A DNA stretch of 64,000 bases from AWTP1-13 sp963770295 (GCA_963770295.1 CAVYPA010000019.1:242004-306003); one strand, 5' to 3'; positions 11,501-20,121 are shown, counted from the stretch's first letter. Notes: generated from the letters alone by a model not told the origin. Translations and numbers: made by a program.

Positions 11501-11570
11501 GTCTTGCGGCGACGACACCCTCAACGGCAATGCCGGCAACGATACGCTCGAACGGCGACGCCGGCAATGA
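8538..11570 (+). CDS. end of second peroxidase, RTX repeats and two Ig-like domains (piece 3 of the giant protein)
   Basis: This continues directly from 8512 after a one-base frameshift near 8474. It holds the C-terminal part of peroxidase 2 (to about 9080), a second RTX block (GGTELADTM, then repeats like GDGGNDRLDGGYGND), the same DVIDGDAWLNVRISVR linker as module 1, and two Ig-like repeats (about 10480-10800 and 10810-11100). From about 11140 it becomes pure RTX nonapeptides (GGAGNDSLI). The frame is lost through several small indels between about 11480 and 11735. Comparison with neighbouring repeat units suggests an extra base near 11482, a missing C near 11508, and extra bases near 11549, 11612 and 11730, which together restore the frame used downstream. 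Confidence 0.87.
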   Translation: MAKRAAAMAIVLGGPDAPLDRFEFLNSTGTWANGAAGHITDLDGVTNTGLGNIDLWIGGLAEETMPFGGMLGSTFNFIFENQLEKLQDGDRFYYLERTAGLAFNAELEGNSFAKLIMANTDATHLPGLVFSTPAFTLEVDPTKQFTGEGVNGRADPSNGDPLLPLVIRDDPTTVGPDTNYLRYTGEDHIVLGGTELADTMISSEGDDTLWGDGGNDRLDGGYGNDQIRGGAGDDIITDLGGDDNIQGGDGNDVIHGGNGINLIIGGFGQDFIVTGEDANESFGGQGNDFIFGTKADEQNMGNEGDDWIEHGTSDGSPGDNFDPLGNDPIAGNDVYIGSGEMDKFNAEGGDDIMVGSVGMGDRYIGSSGFDWATFKNDTLGVTIDLTNRFFDQPLVPGSGASVLTRFDFVEGLSGSAHDDVLQGDDADAAALAAAGANGSVLTNFDLITGLRTLLGDTIQTTDDGVDFFDGGNIILGGDGSDILEGRGGDDVIDGDAWLNVRISVRGIDPVTGLPTEIASFDSMEPLIPFMLNGTYNPGQLQVVREILYATEVPPADGPNFDTAKFSGALFLDDGTGTLVQQYEIRINGVLQTLDPDGPNSFDIAATDIVTVTDLVGGDGVDTLKHIERLSFADQTIVLVPDANHEPVGGPTIVGTPTEDQPLTVSIAGVTDADGITAPVAYFWQVETAPDSGSFEDILVEPTAGEAARAGGPTFTPGDAEVGLRLRVRAVYKDGNGVLEEVFSAPTAPVGNVNDAPTAGPTLSDTTPTEGQALTVNLLTIVDPDGTTGLVDGTVIPTFQWEQSADGVTWTPIGGATNQLFVPTQAQVGLLLRVAVTFVDDNGTTETVRSAASDVVGDLITGTNGGNNLVGTAGEDHIFGHGGNDTINGAGGNDILDGGAGNDSLIGGAGNDEMSGGIGNDTYFADDLGDVVIENPGEGTDAVQTILNAYTLSANVENLTFTGAGAFTGTGNAGNNTINGGAEQRCAQRSCGDDTLNGNAGNDTLERRRRQ

Positions 11571-11717
11571 CAACCTGAATGGCGGTGCCGATAACGACAC
11601 GCTCACTGGCGGGATCTGGCAATGACGCGCTCAACGGCGGTGCCGCCGACGATGTCCTCAACGGTGGCTTGGGTGCTGATGCGCTGACTGGCGGGGCCGG
11701 CATCGACACGGCCTCCT

Positions 11718-13130
11718 ATGCCGACGAGGTCTGACGCCATGTTCGTCGACCTGACCGCCGGCACGGCCCGGCGCGGCTCGGCTGGGGCAGCCATCGAGGA
11801 TACGCTCAACGGCATTGAAAACGTCACGGGTGGATCCGGTGCCGACGGCCTCACCGGCAGCAACGCGGCCAACATCCTCAACGGCGGGGCGGGCAATGAC
11901 GTCCTGTTGGGTGGCGGCGGCGCCGACACCATCTTGGGTGATGCCGGCGACGACGCGATCACGGGAGGCGCTGGCAACGACACCCTTGTCGGCGGAGACG
12001 GCGACGACACCTTCACGTACAACTTCGGCGATGGTGCCGACAGCGTGGACGGCGGGGCCGGCCTCGATACCCTCAACATCGTCGGCACCGCGACTGCCAA
12101 CACGCTCGACGTCATCTGGAACGGCACCTCCCTCACCAACTTCGAGGGCGGGACGCTGACCAGCGTCGAGGCGGTGGTCAATCTGGGCGGTGGCACGGAC
12201 ACGCTAACCTACGCCGGCTCGGCTTCCGCGGTGTCGGTGAACCTAGCGGCCGGAACGGCCACGGGCTTCAGTTCCATCGCCGGGGTCGAGAGCGTCACCG
12301 GCGGGGCCGGCAACGACACGCTGATCGGCAATGGCGCCGCCAATACCCTCAGCGGCGGGGCCGGCAACGACACCCTGACCGGCACGGGCAACGACGCGCT
12401 GATCGGCGGCGCCGGCGACGATACCTACAATGCGGTCGCGGGCGATGCCATCACCGAGGCGGCGGGCGCAGGTATCGACACGGTATTCACCTCGAGCGCC
12501 GCGTTCACGCTCGCCAACAACGTCGACAACCTTACCTTCACGGGTGCGGGCGGCTTCACCGGTACCGGCAATGGGCAGGATAATGTCATCACCGGTGGCG
12601 CCGGCAGCGACATCCTCAGCGGTGCTGGCGGCAACGACCAGCTGTTCGGTGGGGCAAGCGTCGACAACCTGAGCGGTGGGGCCGGCAACGACCAGCTGAC
12701 CGGCGGCGCCGGCAACGATATCATGGATGGCGGTGCCGGCACCGATACCTTTGTCTTCGCCCGGGCTTCGGTGCCGACGTCATCAATGGCTTCGACGCCA
12801 AGTCGCGGCACGGCGCGGTCAGGATCTCCTGGACATCTCGATCCTCGGCATCACGGCGGCAATTTTGCAGCCAGCGTGACCATCGCCGATCTCGGCAGCG
12901 ACATGCAGGTCACCATTGGCGGCAACACCATCACGCTCATCGGCGTCAACGGGGTCGGGGCCAATACCATCACGATCCAAGACTTCCTGCTGGCCTATCT
13001 GACAAGGGTGGGCGGCCCCAACAAAAAGGGGGCCGCCCGGCTCCCCAAGCTAGGCCACGCTAGCCCCCCTCACAGGCGCCACGAACGGGTTGGCTATCGA
13101 AACCCGCCTGCGCCCGGACAGTGCTTTTAG
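11718..13130 (+). CDS. C-terminal RTX repeats and type I secretion end (piece 4 of the giant protein)
   Basis: This is the last part of the gene starting at 1852, in the same frame as piece 3. It is built of GGxGxD calcium repeats, some in blocks of about 35-40 residues (for example the NLTFTGAGGFTGTGNG units). The end (DLGSDMQVTIGG, NTITIQDFLLA) matches the usual C-terminus of RTX proteins exported by type I secretion. Between about 12762 and 12860 the expected end, with DVINGFDAKS and QDLLDISILGI, is spread over three frames, so two or three indels lie there. The true stop is probably near 13000: the tail to 13130 runs through a strong hairpin and is not family-like. No type I secretion genes lie in the window. 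Confidence 0.8.
   Translation: MPTRSDAMFVDLTAGTARRGSAGAAIEDTLNGIENVTGGSGADGLTGSNAANILNGGAGNDVLLGGGGADTILGDAGDDAITGGAGNDTLVGGDGDDTFTYNFGDGADSVDGGAGLDTLNIVGTATANTLDVIWNGTSLTNFEGGTLTSVEAVVNLGGGTDTLTYAGSASAVSVNLAAGTATGFSSIAGVESVTGGAGNDTLIGNGAANTLSGGAGNDTLTGTGNDALIGGAGDDTYNAVAGDAITEAAGAGIDTVFTSSAAFTLANNVDNLTFTGAGGFTGTGNGQDNVITGGAGSDILSGAGGNDQLFGGASVDNLSGGAGNDQLTGGAGNDIMDGGAGTDTFVFARASVPTSSMASTPSRGTARSGSPGHLDPRHHGGNFAASVTIADLGSDMQVTIGGNTITLIGVNGVGANTITIQDFLLAYLTRVGGPNKKGAARLPKLGHASPPHRRHERVGYRNPPAPGQCF
13010..13038 (+). terminator. GC-rich hairpin after the RTX gene
   Basis: A perfect 10-bp inverted repeat, GGGCGGCCCC and GGGGCCGCCC, surrounds a 9-base A-rich loop. It lies about 10 bases beyond the expected end of the RTX protein. 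No clear T-run follows, so it is a terminator-like or mRNA 3'-end stem rather than a classic intrinsic terminator. Confidence 0.55.
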
Positions 13131-13204
13131 CGTGTACTTTCGGGCAGAGTTATTGGACTTAGGGACGATTTTCGAATCCTTTCTGTTGGCCTAATCTGGC
13201 CATT

Positions 13205-14584
13205 ATGATGGCTATCAATCTTGCCCGCTGGTGCCGCTCCCCTGTCCGGCAGTCCACGTTGCAGTGGGCCGGCGTTGATTTCATGTACAAGCTTGCGGCG
13301 GCGGCGTCGGTCCTCCTGCTCTGTGCAACGGGGTTCGTCGCGGCACTGGTCAGCACCAGCATCGGGAAAGCGATCGTCGATCGGTATGGGGCGGAGGCCG
13401 CCCTCTTCACCGACAGCTTCGTCGCCCCTCGGATCCAAGAACTTGCCGAACGATCGACGCTTCTGGAAAACAAGAAAATAGAGTTGGACGGCCTATTCAC
13501 GCCAACCGTCGTTGGCCGTCCAATCCTCGCCTTCCGGATCTGGAAAGACGATCAGGTCATCTATAGCAACAATCGGGAGATGATCGGTCGACGCTTTCCA
13601 ATGTCCCCCGCCAGAGCTCGCGCCTGGGAGGGAGGGGTATCGACCGAACTGAACCAGCTGGACGGTGACGACGAAGTCCAGATCCGCGCACTCGGGGTGC
13701 ACATCCTGGAAGTCTATGCACCGCTGCGTCAGGCCGGGACGGGTCGAATTATTGCGCTCGCAGAGACCTACGAGATTGGCACCGACCTCTACTACGAGGT
13801 ACGCGCGGCTCAAGCGCTGGTATGGCTGGTTTTCTTCGGTAGTGCGGCCGGATTGATTTCGTTGCTGTTCATCCTGGCTGGGCGAGGCGCAAGTGAGGTC
13901 TGGCGCGTCAATCAAGAAAAGAACGCCTTCCGCCTCCGGATGGGGAATGCCAACCGCCGCATCTCGGAAATGGACGAACTGCATATGCGCCGGGTGGGCA
14001 CCGAACTTTTCAGCGGGCCCGTGCAGCTCGTAGGCGTGGCCCTGCTGAAGCTCGACTCCTTGCGCGCCTTACTCAGCAAAGTCGTACCGACGCAGTCGCA
14101 ACATGATGACGTCGAGGCGATCAGGAGTGCACTGAATGAGGCGCTGACCGACATCAGGAACTTGTCGGAAAGTCTGGTTCCCTCCAAACTCTACGAGCTG
14201 TCGCTGGCGGATACGATCACCACGGCGGTGCGCCGACACGAGCGACAAACTGGCGCCTCTGTAACCCGCGAAATGACACCCCTGCCGTCCCACGTCCCCT
14301 TTTCGCTGAAGGCCAGCCTCTACCGGTTCGTTCGCGAGGCGCTCGACAAGGGAACGGGTCCCCATTGCGTGCGCGCCGGATGCGATGACGATCTGCTGTT
14401 TGTCGAAGTGCGACGCACGAGCGACACATCTCAACCACGGCCGTGCGATGACCCGCCGTGGTTGCGCGCTTTTCAAGACAGGGTCGAGTCGATCGGGGGT
14501 CAACTTCTGATCAACGCCCGACCCAACGCCGTCTCGTATACGGCGCAATTCAAAATAGAAGAGTTGGAGGTCCGACTTGGCTGA
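13205..14584 (+). CDS. membrane sensor related to NarX/DegS-type histidine kinases, catalytic residues missing
   Basis: The 459-residue protein has a transmembrane segment at about 28-50, an extracytoplasmic sensor region, a second segment at about 200-222, then a kinase-like C-terminus. RRVGTELFSGPVQLVG aligns with the dimerisation/phosphoacceptor helix of this family, where ELHDGP carries the active His; here residue 269 is Phe and the next Ser. The ATP-binding N box (REALDKG) lacks its Asn, and the glycine-rich loops are not evident before RVESIGGQLLINARP. It therefore looks like a degenerate or non-phosphorylating partner. Its last codons overlap the response regulator start, so the two are surely co-translated. 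Position suggests control of the peroxidase gene, but this is only inference. Confidence 0.75.
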   Translation: MMAINLARWCRSPVRQSTLQWAGVDFMYKLAAAASVLLLCATGFVAALVSTSIGKAIVDRYGAEAALFTDSFVAPRIQELAERSTLLENKKIELDGLFTPTVVGRPILAFRIWKDDQVIYSNNREMIGRRFPMSPARARAWEGGVSTELNQLDGDDEVQIRALGVHILEVYAPLRQAGTGRIIALAETYEIGTDLYYEVRAAQALVWLVFFGSAAGLISLLFILAGRGASEVWRVNQEKNAFRLRMGNANRRISEMDELHMRRVGTELFSGPVQLVGVALLKLDSLRALLSKVVPTQSQHDDVEAIRSALNEALTDIRNLSESLVPSKLYELSLADTITTAVRRHERQTGASVTREMTPLPSHVPFSLKASLYRFVREALDKGTGPHCVRAGCDDDLLFVEVRRTSDTSQPRPCDDPPWLRAFQDRVESIGGQLLINARPNAVSYTAQFKIEELEVRLG

Positions 14585-15224
14585 ACGCATACGTGTGGCG
14601 CTGCTGGACAATCATCCACTTGTTCCGGCGCGGCATCCATGACGCCTCGGCCGGCACCAAACTGACGATCGTCGCCGAAGGCGAAGCAACGGAGGATGCT
14701 TGCCCAGGCCGCCCTCAAGAAGAAGCCGGAGATCGTCCTGATGGATATCGACGGCGAGGGCGAAGGCATCAGGCTCGCCGAGCGCATCCTTCTCAACCCG
14801 TCGAGCGCCAAGGTCGTGATCCTGACGGCGTCCAGCGACGAGGAGGATATCGCCGAGGCGCTGCGCATCGGCGTGCATGGCTACATCCTCAAGGGCGTCG
14901 GCGCCGTCGAGCTCGTGACCGCGCTCGAGGGCATCTATGAGGGCCAGCCCTACATCACACCAGCTTTGGCCACCCGCCTGCTGTTGCGCGACAAGGGGCA
15001 ATCCTTGCGACCCGAGCAAGGACAAGGAACTGGTGTTCACGTCGCGCGACAAGCAGGTCTTCGGCCACCTCGCCGAAGGTCTCACCAACGAGGAGATCGC
15101 CGAGCGCCTCGGCCTCAACACGCGGACCATCAAGCACTACTTGACCGGGGTGTTTCGCAAGATGCGGGTGCGCAATCGGGTCGAGGCCGTGGTGCGCGCC
15201 AAAGCCATGGGCATTTGTAACTAA
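14577..15224 (+). CDS. LuxR/NarL-family response regulator (frameshifted)
   Basis: The likely start is TTG at 14577, with GGAGG six bases before it and an 8-base overlap with the upstream sensor. The receiver domain opens with ERIRVALLDNHPL and the phospho-acceptor Asp lies in VLMDIDGEG. The switch region contains VVILTASSDEED and the conserved Lys GYILKG. The C-terminal helix-turn-helix has LTNEEIAERLGLNTRTIKHY. Reading it whole needs frame changes near 14622 (LFRRGIHDASAG), 14695 (before MLAQAALKKKPEI) and about 15005 (before KDKELVFTSRDKQ). It is predicted to bind DNA as a dimer when phosphorylated. Because its partner sensor lacks the usual His, another kinase may feed it. Confidence 0.8.
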
Positions 15225-15440
15225 GGCGACTTTGCCGGTTCGCAATCTCGCACCCCGTTTGCCAGGCCGACGCTTGCCGTCCAGCTCGCGTTTGCAGCCA
15301 AGGTATAGCGGCGGGCATGTCGGCAGGATACGCCGCCGTTGCTTGACCCTACCCCGCCTCACGCTGCAACCTATGCCGGGGTCGGCAACGCCCGTCCCCC
15401 GATGAACGTGAACGGCATGACGCCGGGAGGAAACGCTTAA

Positions 15441-16605
15441 ATGATCAAGTTGCAGTGCGCCGCGTTCGTCGCGGCGCTGATGCTGGCTGGGGTCGGTGCG
15501 GCTCAGGCGCAAGACATTCTCAAGATTGGCGGCGTCGGCCCGCTTTCAGGTGGCGGCACCGCCTGGGGTCTTGCCGCCCAGCGCGGCATGGAGATTGCCA
15601 TTGAAGAGATCAATGCGGCGGGCGGCGTCAAGGCCGACGGCAAGACCTACAAGCTGCAGCTCGTCATGTACGACGACCAGTACACCGGCGCCGGTGGCAA
15701 GGCCGCGGCCGAACGGCTCGTCAATCAGGATAAGGTCAAGTTCATTATCGGGCCGGTCGGCTCTCCGCCCGCGCTCGGCGTCATCAGTGTCACCAACCCG
15801 GCCAAGGTGATCGCGCTGACCAACGGCTATGCCCCGCAGATCCTGAAGAACGACAACAAGGATCCCTATAACTTCCGCATCTATCCGACCAATATCGAGT
15901 TCGGGCCACCGCTCATCAAGTGGTTAAAGGAGAATGCGCCCGAGGTGAAGAAGGTGGCCATGCTGGCACCCAACGACGCGGTCGGCCAGTCGGTCGCCGG
16001 CGCGCTGGCCGAGGACTACCGCAAACAGGGCTTCGAGGTCAGCGCTCGAGCTGTTCGAACGCGGCATCAAGGAGTTCACGCCGCTGATCCTGCGCATGAT
16101 GGCGCAGAAGGTGGACGCCTTTGAATTCGACGGCAATTCGCCTGGCGATGCCGGCCTGATGCTCAAGCAGATCCGCCAGGCCGGCTTCAAGGGTAAGGTG
16201 ATCCAGATCGGTGGCCCGGGTTCTGACGAGATCATCGAAATCGCCGGAGCCGCCGCCGAGGGCTTCCTCTCCTACGGCGTCTTCGATTGGGATACGCCGG
16301 CCGGCAAGAAGCTGCGCCCAATCTACGAGCAAAAGTACGGCAAGGGCATCATCAATCAGTTCATGCCGGCCTTCTATCACACCGTGTTCCTGCTGGTGGA
16401 CGCGATCAAGCGTGCCGATTCCACCGACACCGACAAGGTGCGTGACGCGCTCGATGCCATGAACGGCTTCGATGCCGGCGTCTACGGCCCCGTAAAATGG
16501 GCGGGCAAGGACAGCTACGGCGTGAACCGACAATTGATGTTCACCTACTACCTTTCCGAAGTGAAAGACGGCAAGCTCGTGACCAAGGCGAAGTTTGTGC
16601 CATAA
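15441..16605 (+). CDS. branched-chain amino acid/amide ABC transporter, periplasmic binding protein (one frameshift)
   Basis: This is a LivJ/LivK-type type I periplasmic binding protein. It has a signal peptide ending GVGAAQAQD, then ILKIGGVGPLSGGGTAWG, typical of the family's N-lobe. A GGGAGG ribosome site lies upstream. One indel near 16046 splits the frame: the first half ends after KQGFEVSA, and the second resumes as ELFERGIKEFTPLILRMM and runs to 16605. It is the first gene of the five-gene importer up to 19959. Ligands of this family range from Leu/Ile/Val to amides and urea. Nearby hydantoinase and amidase genes make an amide or ureide possible, but this is inference. Confidence 0.9.
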
Positions 16606-16659
16606 CGCTCAACGACCCCGCGCTCCCCGTGGCCAGGCGCGAAAAGATAAGGCTCACTC

Positions 16660-17529
16660 TTGTTCAACACCACCATCCTCGGGCAGGTGTTCGTCAACGG
16701 CGTCGGGCTGAGCGCGATCTATATCCTGGTCGCCCTCGGCTTCACGCTGCTCTTCGGCATCATGCGGGTCGTCAATTTCGCGCACGGTGAGTTCGCGATG
16801 CTCGGCGCCTTTGCGCTTTTCCATCTGATCAAGGATTGGCATTGGCCCTGGCTCGTCGCCCTACCGGTCGGCGTGCTGAGCGTCGCCTTCGCCTCGCTGC
16901 TGCTGGAGTGGCTGGTGTTCCGCTGGTTCTACCAGCGCATGTTCGAGAGCATGATCGGGCTGCTCGGCCTCAATATGATGATGATGTTCGGGGCGATCCT
17001 GTTGTGGGACGTGCACGAGCGCAACATCCCGCCGGTGTCGAGCGACGTTTTGCTGTTGGGCGACATCATCGTGCCGGTCGATCGGCTGATCGTCGTGGTG
17101 ATCGCGCTCGCCGCGCTCGCGGGCTTTTATGCTTTTATCCGCGGCACGCGGGCAGGTCTTGCCATGCGCGCCGCGGCCCAGGACCTGGAGATTGCCGAGA
17201 CCCAGGGCGTCAACACCCGCCGCATCTACAAAATCGCCTTCTTTGTGGCGATCCTGCTGGCGGCGCTGGCCGGGGCTTTGTGGGGCCAGATCTACGCCGT
17301 CTCACCGCTGCTCGGCGAACGTCCCCTGCTGATGGCCTTTATCGTGGTGATCCTGGGCGGCATGGGCTCGATTCCCGGGGCCGCGCTGGGCGGCCTGCTG
17401 CTCGGCTTCACCGAGAGCTTCGTCGGCACCTTCTACGGCGCCGCCGCCTCCGCCTTCCTGTCGTTTGGGGTGGTGATCTTGCTCTTGATTGTGCGCCCGT
17501 GGGGCATCCTCGGCACTCCGGAAGCCTGA
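16660..17529 (+). CDS. livH: branched-chain amino acid ABC transporter permease, LivH type
   Basis: The 289-residue inner-membrane permease is highly hydrophobic with about eight membrane segments. It has the LivH signature stretches GFTLLFGIMRVVNFAHGEFA near the N-terminus and VVILGGMGSIPGAALGGLLL near the C-terminus. The start is TTG, 54 bases after the binding protein gene; no ATG fits better. It forms the channel with the LivM subunit encoded next (one base between the genes). Confidence 0.92.
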   Translation: MFNTTILGQVFVNGVGLSAIYILVALGFTLLFGIMRVVNFAHGEFAMLGAFALFHLIKDWHWPWLVALPVGVLSVAFASLLLEWLVFRWFYQRMFESMIGLLGLNMMMMFGAILLWDVHERNIPPVSSDVLLLGDIIVPVDRLIVVVIALAALAGFYAFIRGTRAGLAMRAAAQDLEIAETQGVNTRRIYKIAFFVAILLAALAGALWGQIYAVSPLLGERPLLMAFIVVILGGMGSIPGAALGGLLLGFTESFVGTFYGAAASAFLSFGVVILLLIVRPWGILGTPEA

Positions 17530-17530
17530 C

Positions 17531-18492
17531 ATGACGCAGCCCAACAAAGCTTGGCACCGCCTCGTACTGGATCGCTGCTGCCGGCATCCTGATCGGCTGG
17601 CCGTGGCTGACGGAGGACAAATTCCTGCACCACGTCGGCGTGCTGATTTTGATCACGTCCATTGCCGCCGCCTCGCTGCACCTCATCATTCGCACCGGCC
17701 ACGTCAGCCTGTGTCACACGGCATTCATGGGCTTCGGGGCCTACGGTTCCACCATCATGGTCATGACCTTCGGCATGCCATGGCCGATCGGGCTTCTGGT
17801 CGGCACCCTTCTTGCCGCCGCCGTCGCCGCCGTCATCGGCCCGATCGTTTTGCGCCTGACCGGCAAGTACTTCGTTCTCATCACCTTCCTTCTCGGTGAG
17901 GTGGTGCGCATGGCCATCGTCGAGAATGCCGCGCATTACCGGCGGCTCCAATGGCATCTTTTCTATTCCGCCGCCGTATCCGTTTTTGCTTTCCAACCGG
18001 GCCTACTACTATTTCGCCCTTGCCTTTGCCGTGTTCGGCGTCGGGCTGTGCGCGCGGCTGCTCAATTCCGAATTCGGTCGGGCAATGGACGCGGTGCGCG
18101 AGGCCGAGCGCTTGGCGGAATGCTCCGGCGTGCCGGTGATCCGGCTGAAGGTCAGCGTTTTCATCATCGCCTGCGCGCTCGCCGGCATGGCCGGATCGCT
18201 GCAGGCGGGCTACATCAGGTTCGTCGGCCCTGAGGCCTACTCCGGCTTCCAGTCCCTGAACCTGGTGGTCATGAACGTGATCGGCGGCATGTCGAGCCTC
18301 TACGGCGCCATGCTCGGCACGGTCTTCATGGTGACGTTGCCCGAACTGCTGCGCGGTTACGTCAACCTGCAGCAAATCATGTTCGGCGCGATTTTATTCG
18401 CAACCATGGCCTTCCTCCCTGGTGGGCTTATCGAGGCCGGCCGCCGCCTGCGAGCCTTTCTGCTGCAACGCCGGCCGAGTGCCGCCGCATGA
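17531..18492 (+). CDS. livM: branched-chain amino acid ABC transporter permease, LivM type (two frameshifts)
   Basis: The gene starts at ATG 17531 (MTQPNKA). Read in one frame it fails after about ten codons: a shift near 17558 gives YWIAAAGILIGWPWLTEDKF and then the LivM core TGHVSLCHTAFMGFGAYGS. A second shift near 17935 gives ITGGSNGIFSIPPP, and the frame then runs to 18492 with NLVVMNVIGGMSSLYGAMLG. Membrane segments and motifs are those of LivM, the second channel subunit. The end overlaps the start of the ATPase gene by four bases, so translation is coupled. The indels look like sequence errors because both halves are well conserved. Confidence 0.87.
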
Positions 18493-19268
18493 GCGAGCTC
18501 CTCGCCGTCGCCCACCTGTGCAAGCGTTTCGGTGGGCTCGAGGCCGTCTCGGATCTGAGCTTTGCCGTCGGCGAGGGCGAAATTCTCGGCATCATCGGGC
18601 CGAATGGCGCCGGCAAAACCACGGCCGTCAACCTCATCTCCGGCGTCATCAAGCCCAGCAGCGGGCGTGTCCTGCTGGGTGGCAGGGATGCAACGGGCCT
18701 GGCGCCGCATGCGCTGGTCGAGCGCGGCCTGGTGCGCACCTTCCAGGCCACCACGGTCTACAGCAACCGCAGCGTGCGCGAGAACCTTCTGCGCGGTGCC
18801 TTCCGCGAGCTCTATCCTGGTTTCTTTGCCACCCTTTGTAACACCGCCAAGGCCCGCGACGCCACGCAGCGCAGCAACCAGCACGTCGATGAAGTCATGC
18901 AATGGCTCGATCTCAAGCGCGTCGAAGATCAGGTCGCGAGCAATCTGCCCTACGGCTTCCAGAAGGTGCTGGGCATGGGCATCGGCCTTGCCGCACGGCC
19001 GCGTCTGATCCTGCTCGATGAGCCTGCGGCAGGGCTTTCTGCCGAGGAGACCGACCATGTTCGCGACACCATCCGGCTGGTGCGCGAACGTGGAATTTCG
19101 GTGGTCGTCATCGACCACAACATGCGCTTTATCTCCGACCTTTGCGACCGCGTGCTGGTGATGGCGCAAGGCCGGGAATTGGCGCGAGGCAGCCCGCACC
19201 AGGTGCTGCGCCATCCGGCAGTCGTGGAAGCCTACCTCGGCAAGCGCTATGTCCAAGCTGGTCATTGA
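18489..19268 (+). CDS. livG: branched-chain amino acid ABC transporter ATPase, LivG type
   Basis: The 259-residue cytoplasmic ATPase has Walker A GPNGAGKT, a Q-loop in RTFQATTVYSNRSV, a degenerate signature (SNLPYGFQKVLGMG instead of LSGGQ, common in LivG), Walker B LILLDEPAAGL and an H-loop in VVIDHNMRF. It pairs with LivF to drive import through LivHM. Its ATG overlaps the livM stop and its end overlaps livF by 20 bases. Confidence 0.94.
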   Translation: MSELLAVAHLCKRFGGLEAVSDLSFAVGEGEILGIIGPNGAGKTTAVNLISGVIKPSSGRVLLGGRDATGLAPHALVERGLVRTFQATTVYSNRSVRENLLRGAFRELYPGFFATLCNTAKARDATQRSNQHVDEVMQWLDLKRVEDQVASNLPYGFQKVLGMGIGLAARPRLILLDEPAAGLSAEETDHVRDTIRLVRERGISVVVIDHNMRFISDLCDRVLVMAQGRELARGSPHQVLRHPAVVEAYLGKRYVQAGH

Positions 19269-19959
19269 AGATCTCAAGGTCACCTACGGCCCGATCGTCG
19301 GCACCGATGGCGTCAGCTTTCGGCTCGGTCAGGGAGAAACGCTAGCGCTGATCGGCGCCAATGGTGCCGGCAAGTCGAGCACGCTCAAGGCCATTATGGG
19401 CATGGCACACTACGTGCGCGGGCGTATTTTGCTTGACGGCTCCGAACTCAAGGACCTCAAACCCTCGCTGGTGGTGCGTCGCGGCGTGGGCTACTCACCC
19501 GAGGGTCGGCGCGTTTTTCCGCAGCTTTCCGTGCGCGACAACCTCAAGGTGGGTGGCATTTCCCGCCCGACTGGCGAATTGGCAGCCCGCGTCGAGCAGA
19601 TCTACGGCTATTTCCCACGCCTGGCCGAGCGCGCCAAACAGCGCGCCGGTAGCCTCTCGGGCGGCGAACAGCAGATGCTGGCGATCGGTCGCGCGCTGAT
19701 GTCGAAGCCGAGGCTGCTGATGTTGGATGAGCCCTCGCTCGGCCTCGCGCCCGTGCTGGTCGAACGCATCGGCGAGATTCTCGGCGAGATCCAGAAGGCG
19801 GAAGGCCTGGCCGTGCTGCTGGCGGAACAAAATGCGACCTGGGCGTTGTCGCTCGCCGATCGCGGCGTGATTTTGGATCTCGGCCGCATGCGCATGTCGG
19901 GCAACGCGGCCGAGCTCCTCAACAATGAGGACGTGCGCAAGGCCTATCTCGGCGTCTAG
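19249..19959 (+). CDS. livF: branched-chain amino acid ABC transporter ATPase, LivF type
   Basis: The 236-residue ATPase has Walker A GANGAGKS, signature SLSGGEQQMLAIGRAL, Walker B LLMLDEPSLGL and the LivF-type ending NEDVRKAYLGV. It is the last gene of the importer. A second, partial copy of its 3' end lies at 23945-24117, beyond the helicase gene. Confidence 0.95.
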   Translation: MSKLVIEDLKVTYGPIVGTDGVSFRLGQGETLALIGANGAGKSSTLKAIMGMAHYVRGRILLDGSELKDLKPSLVVRRGVGYSPEGRRVFPQLSVRDNLKVGGISRPTGELAARVEQIYGYFPRLAERAKQRAGSLSGGEQQMLAIGRALMSKPRLLMLDEPSLGLAPVLVERIGEILGEIQKAEGLAVLLAEQNATWALSLADRGVILDLGRMRMSGNAAELLNNEDVRKAYLGV

Positions 19960-20121
19960 GGCGCGCCCTATGGCGAACGGCGGCGCCAGGACTTGACCTA
20001 CGGCGTCCACAGCTTTCGGCGGATGCCACGTAGCGCCCCATGGAAAGGCGAGCACGCGCCCTGCTATCAGGGGTCGCCGATTCTCGGACGCCGACAGGCG
20101 CGTGGGCCCGTGGATGGAGCG

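Noticed and set aside
8928..11606. An 892-codon open frame on the minus strand opposite the RTX region
   Set aside because: It lies entirely opposite strongly RTX-like coding sequence; its Val/Ala/Arg-rich product is the mirror of the repeats, with no family pattern.
11100..12760. Dense short repeats that could suggest a CRISPR-like array
   Set aside because: They are in-frame RTX codons (GGxGxD) with no constant repeat-spacer spacing.
19993..20121. Upstream in-frame start for the SNF2 helicase
   Set aside because: The extra 43 residues are not domain-like; ATG 20122 has a plausible ribosome site and begins the family-like sequence.
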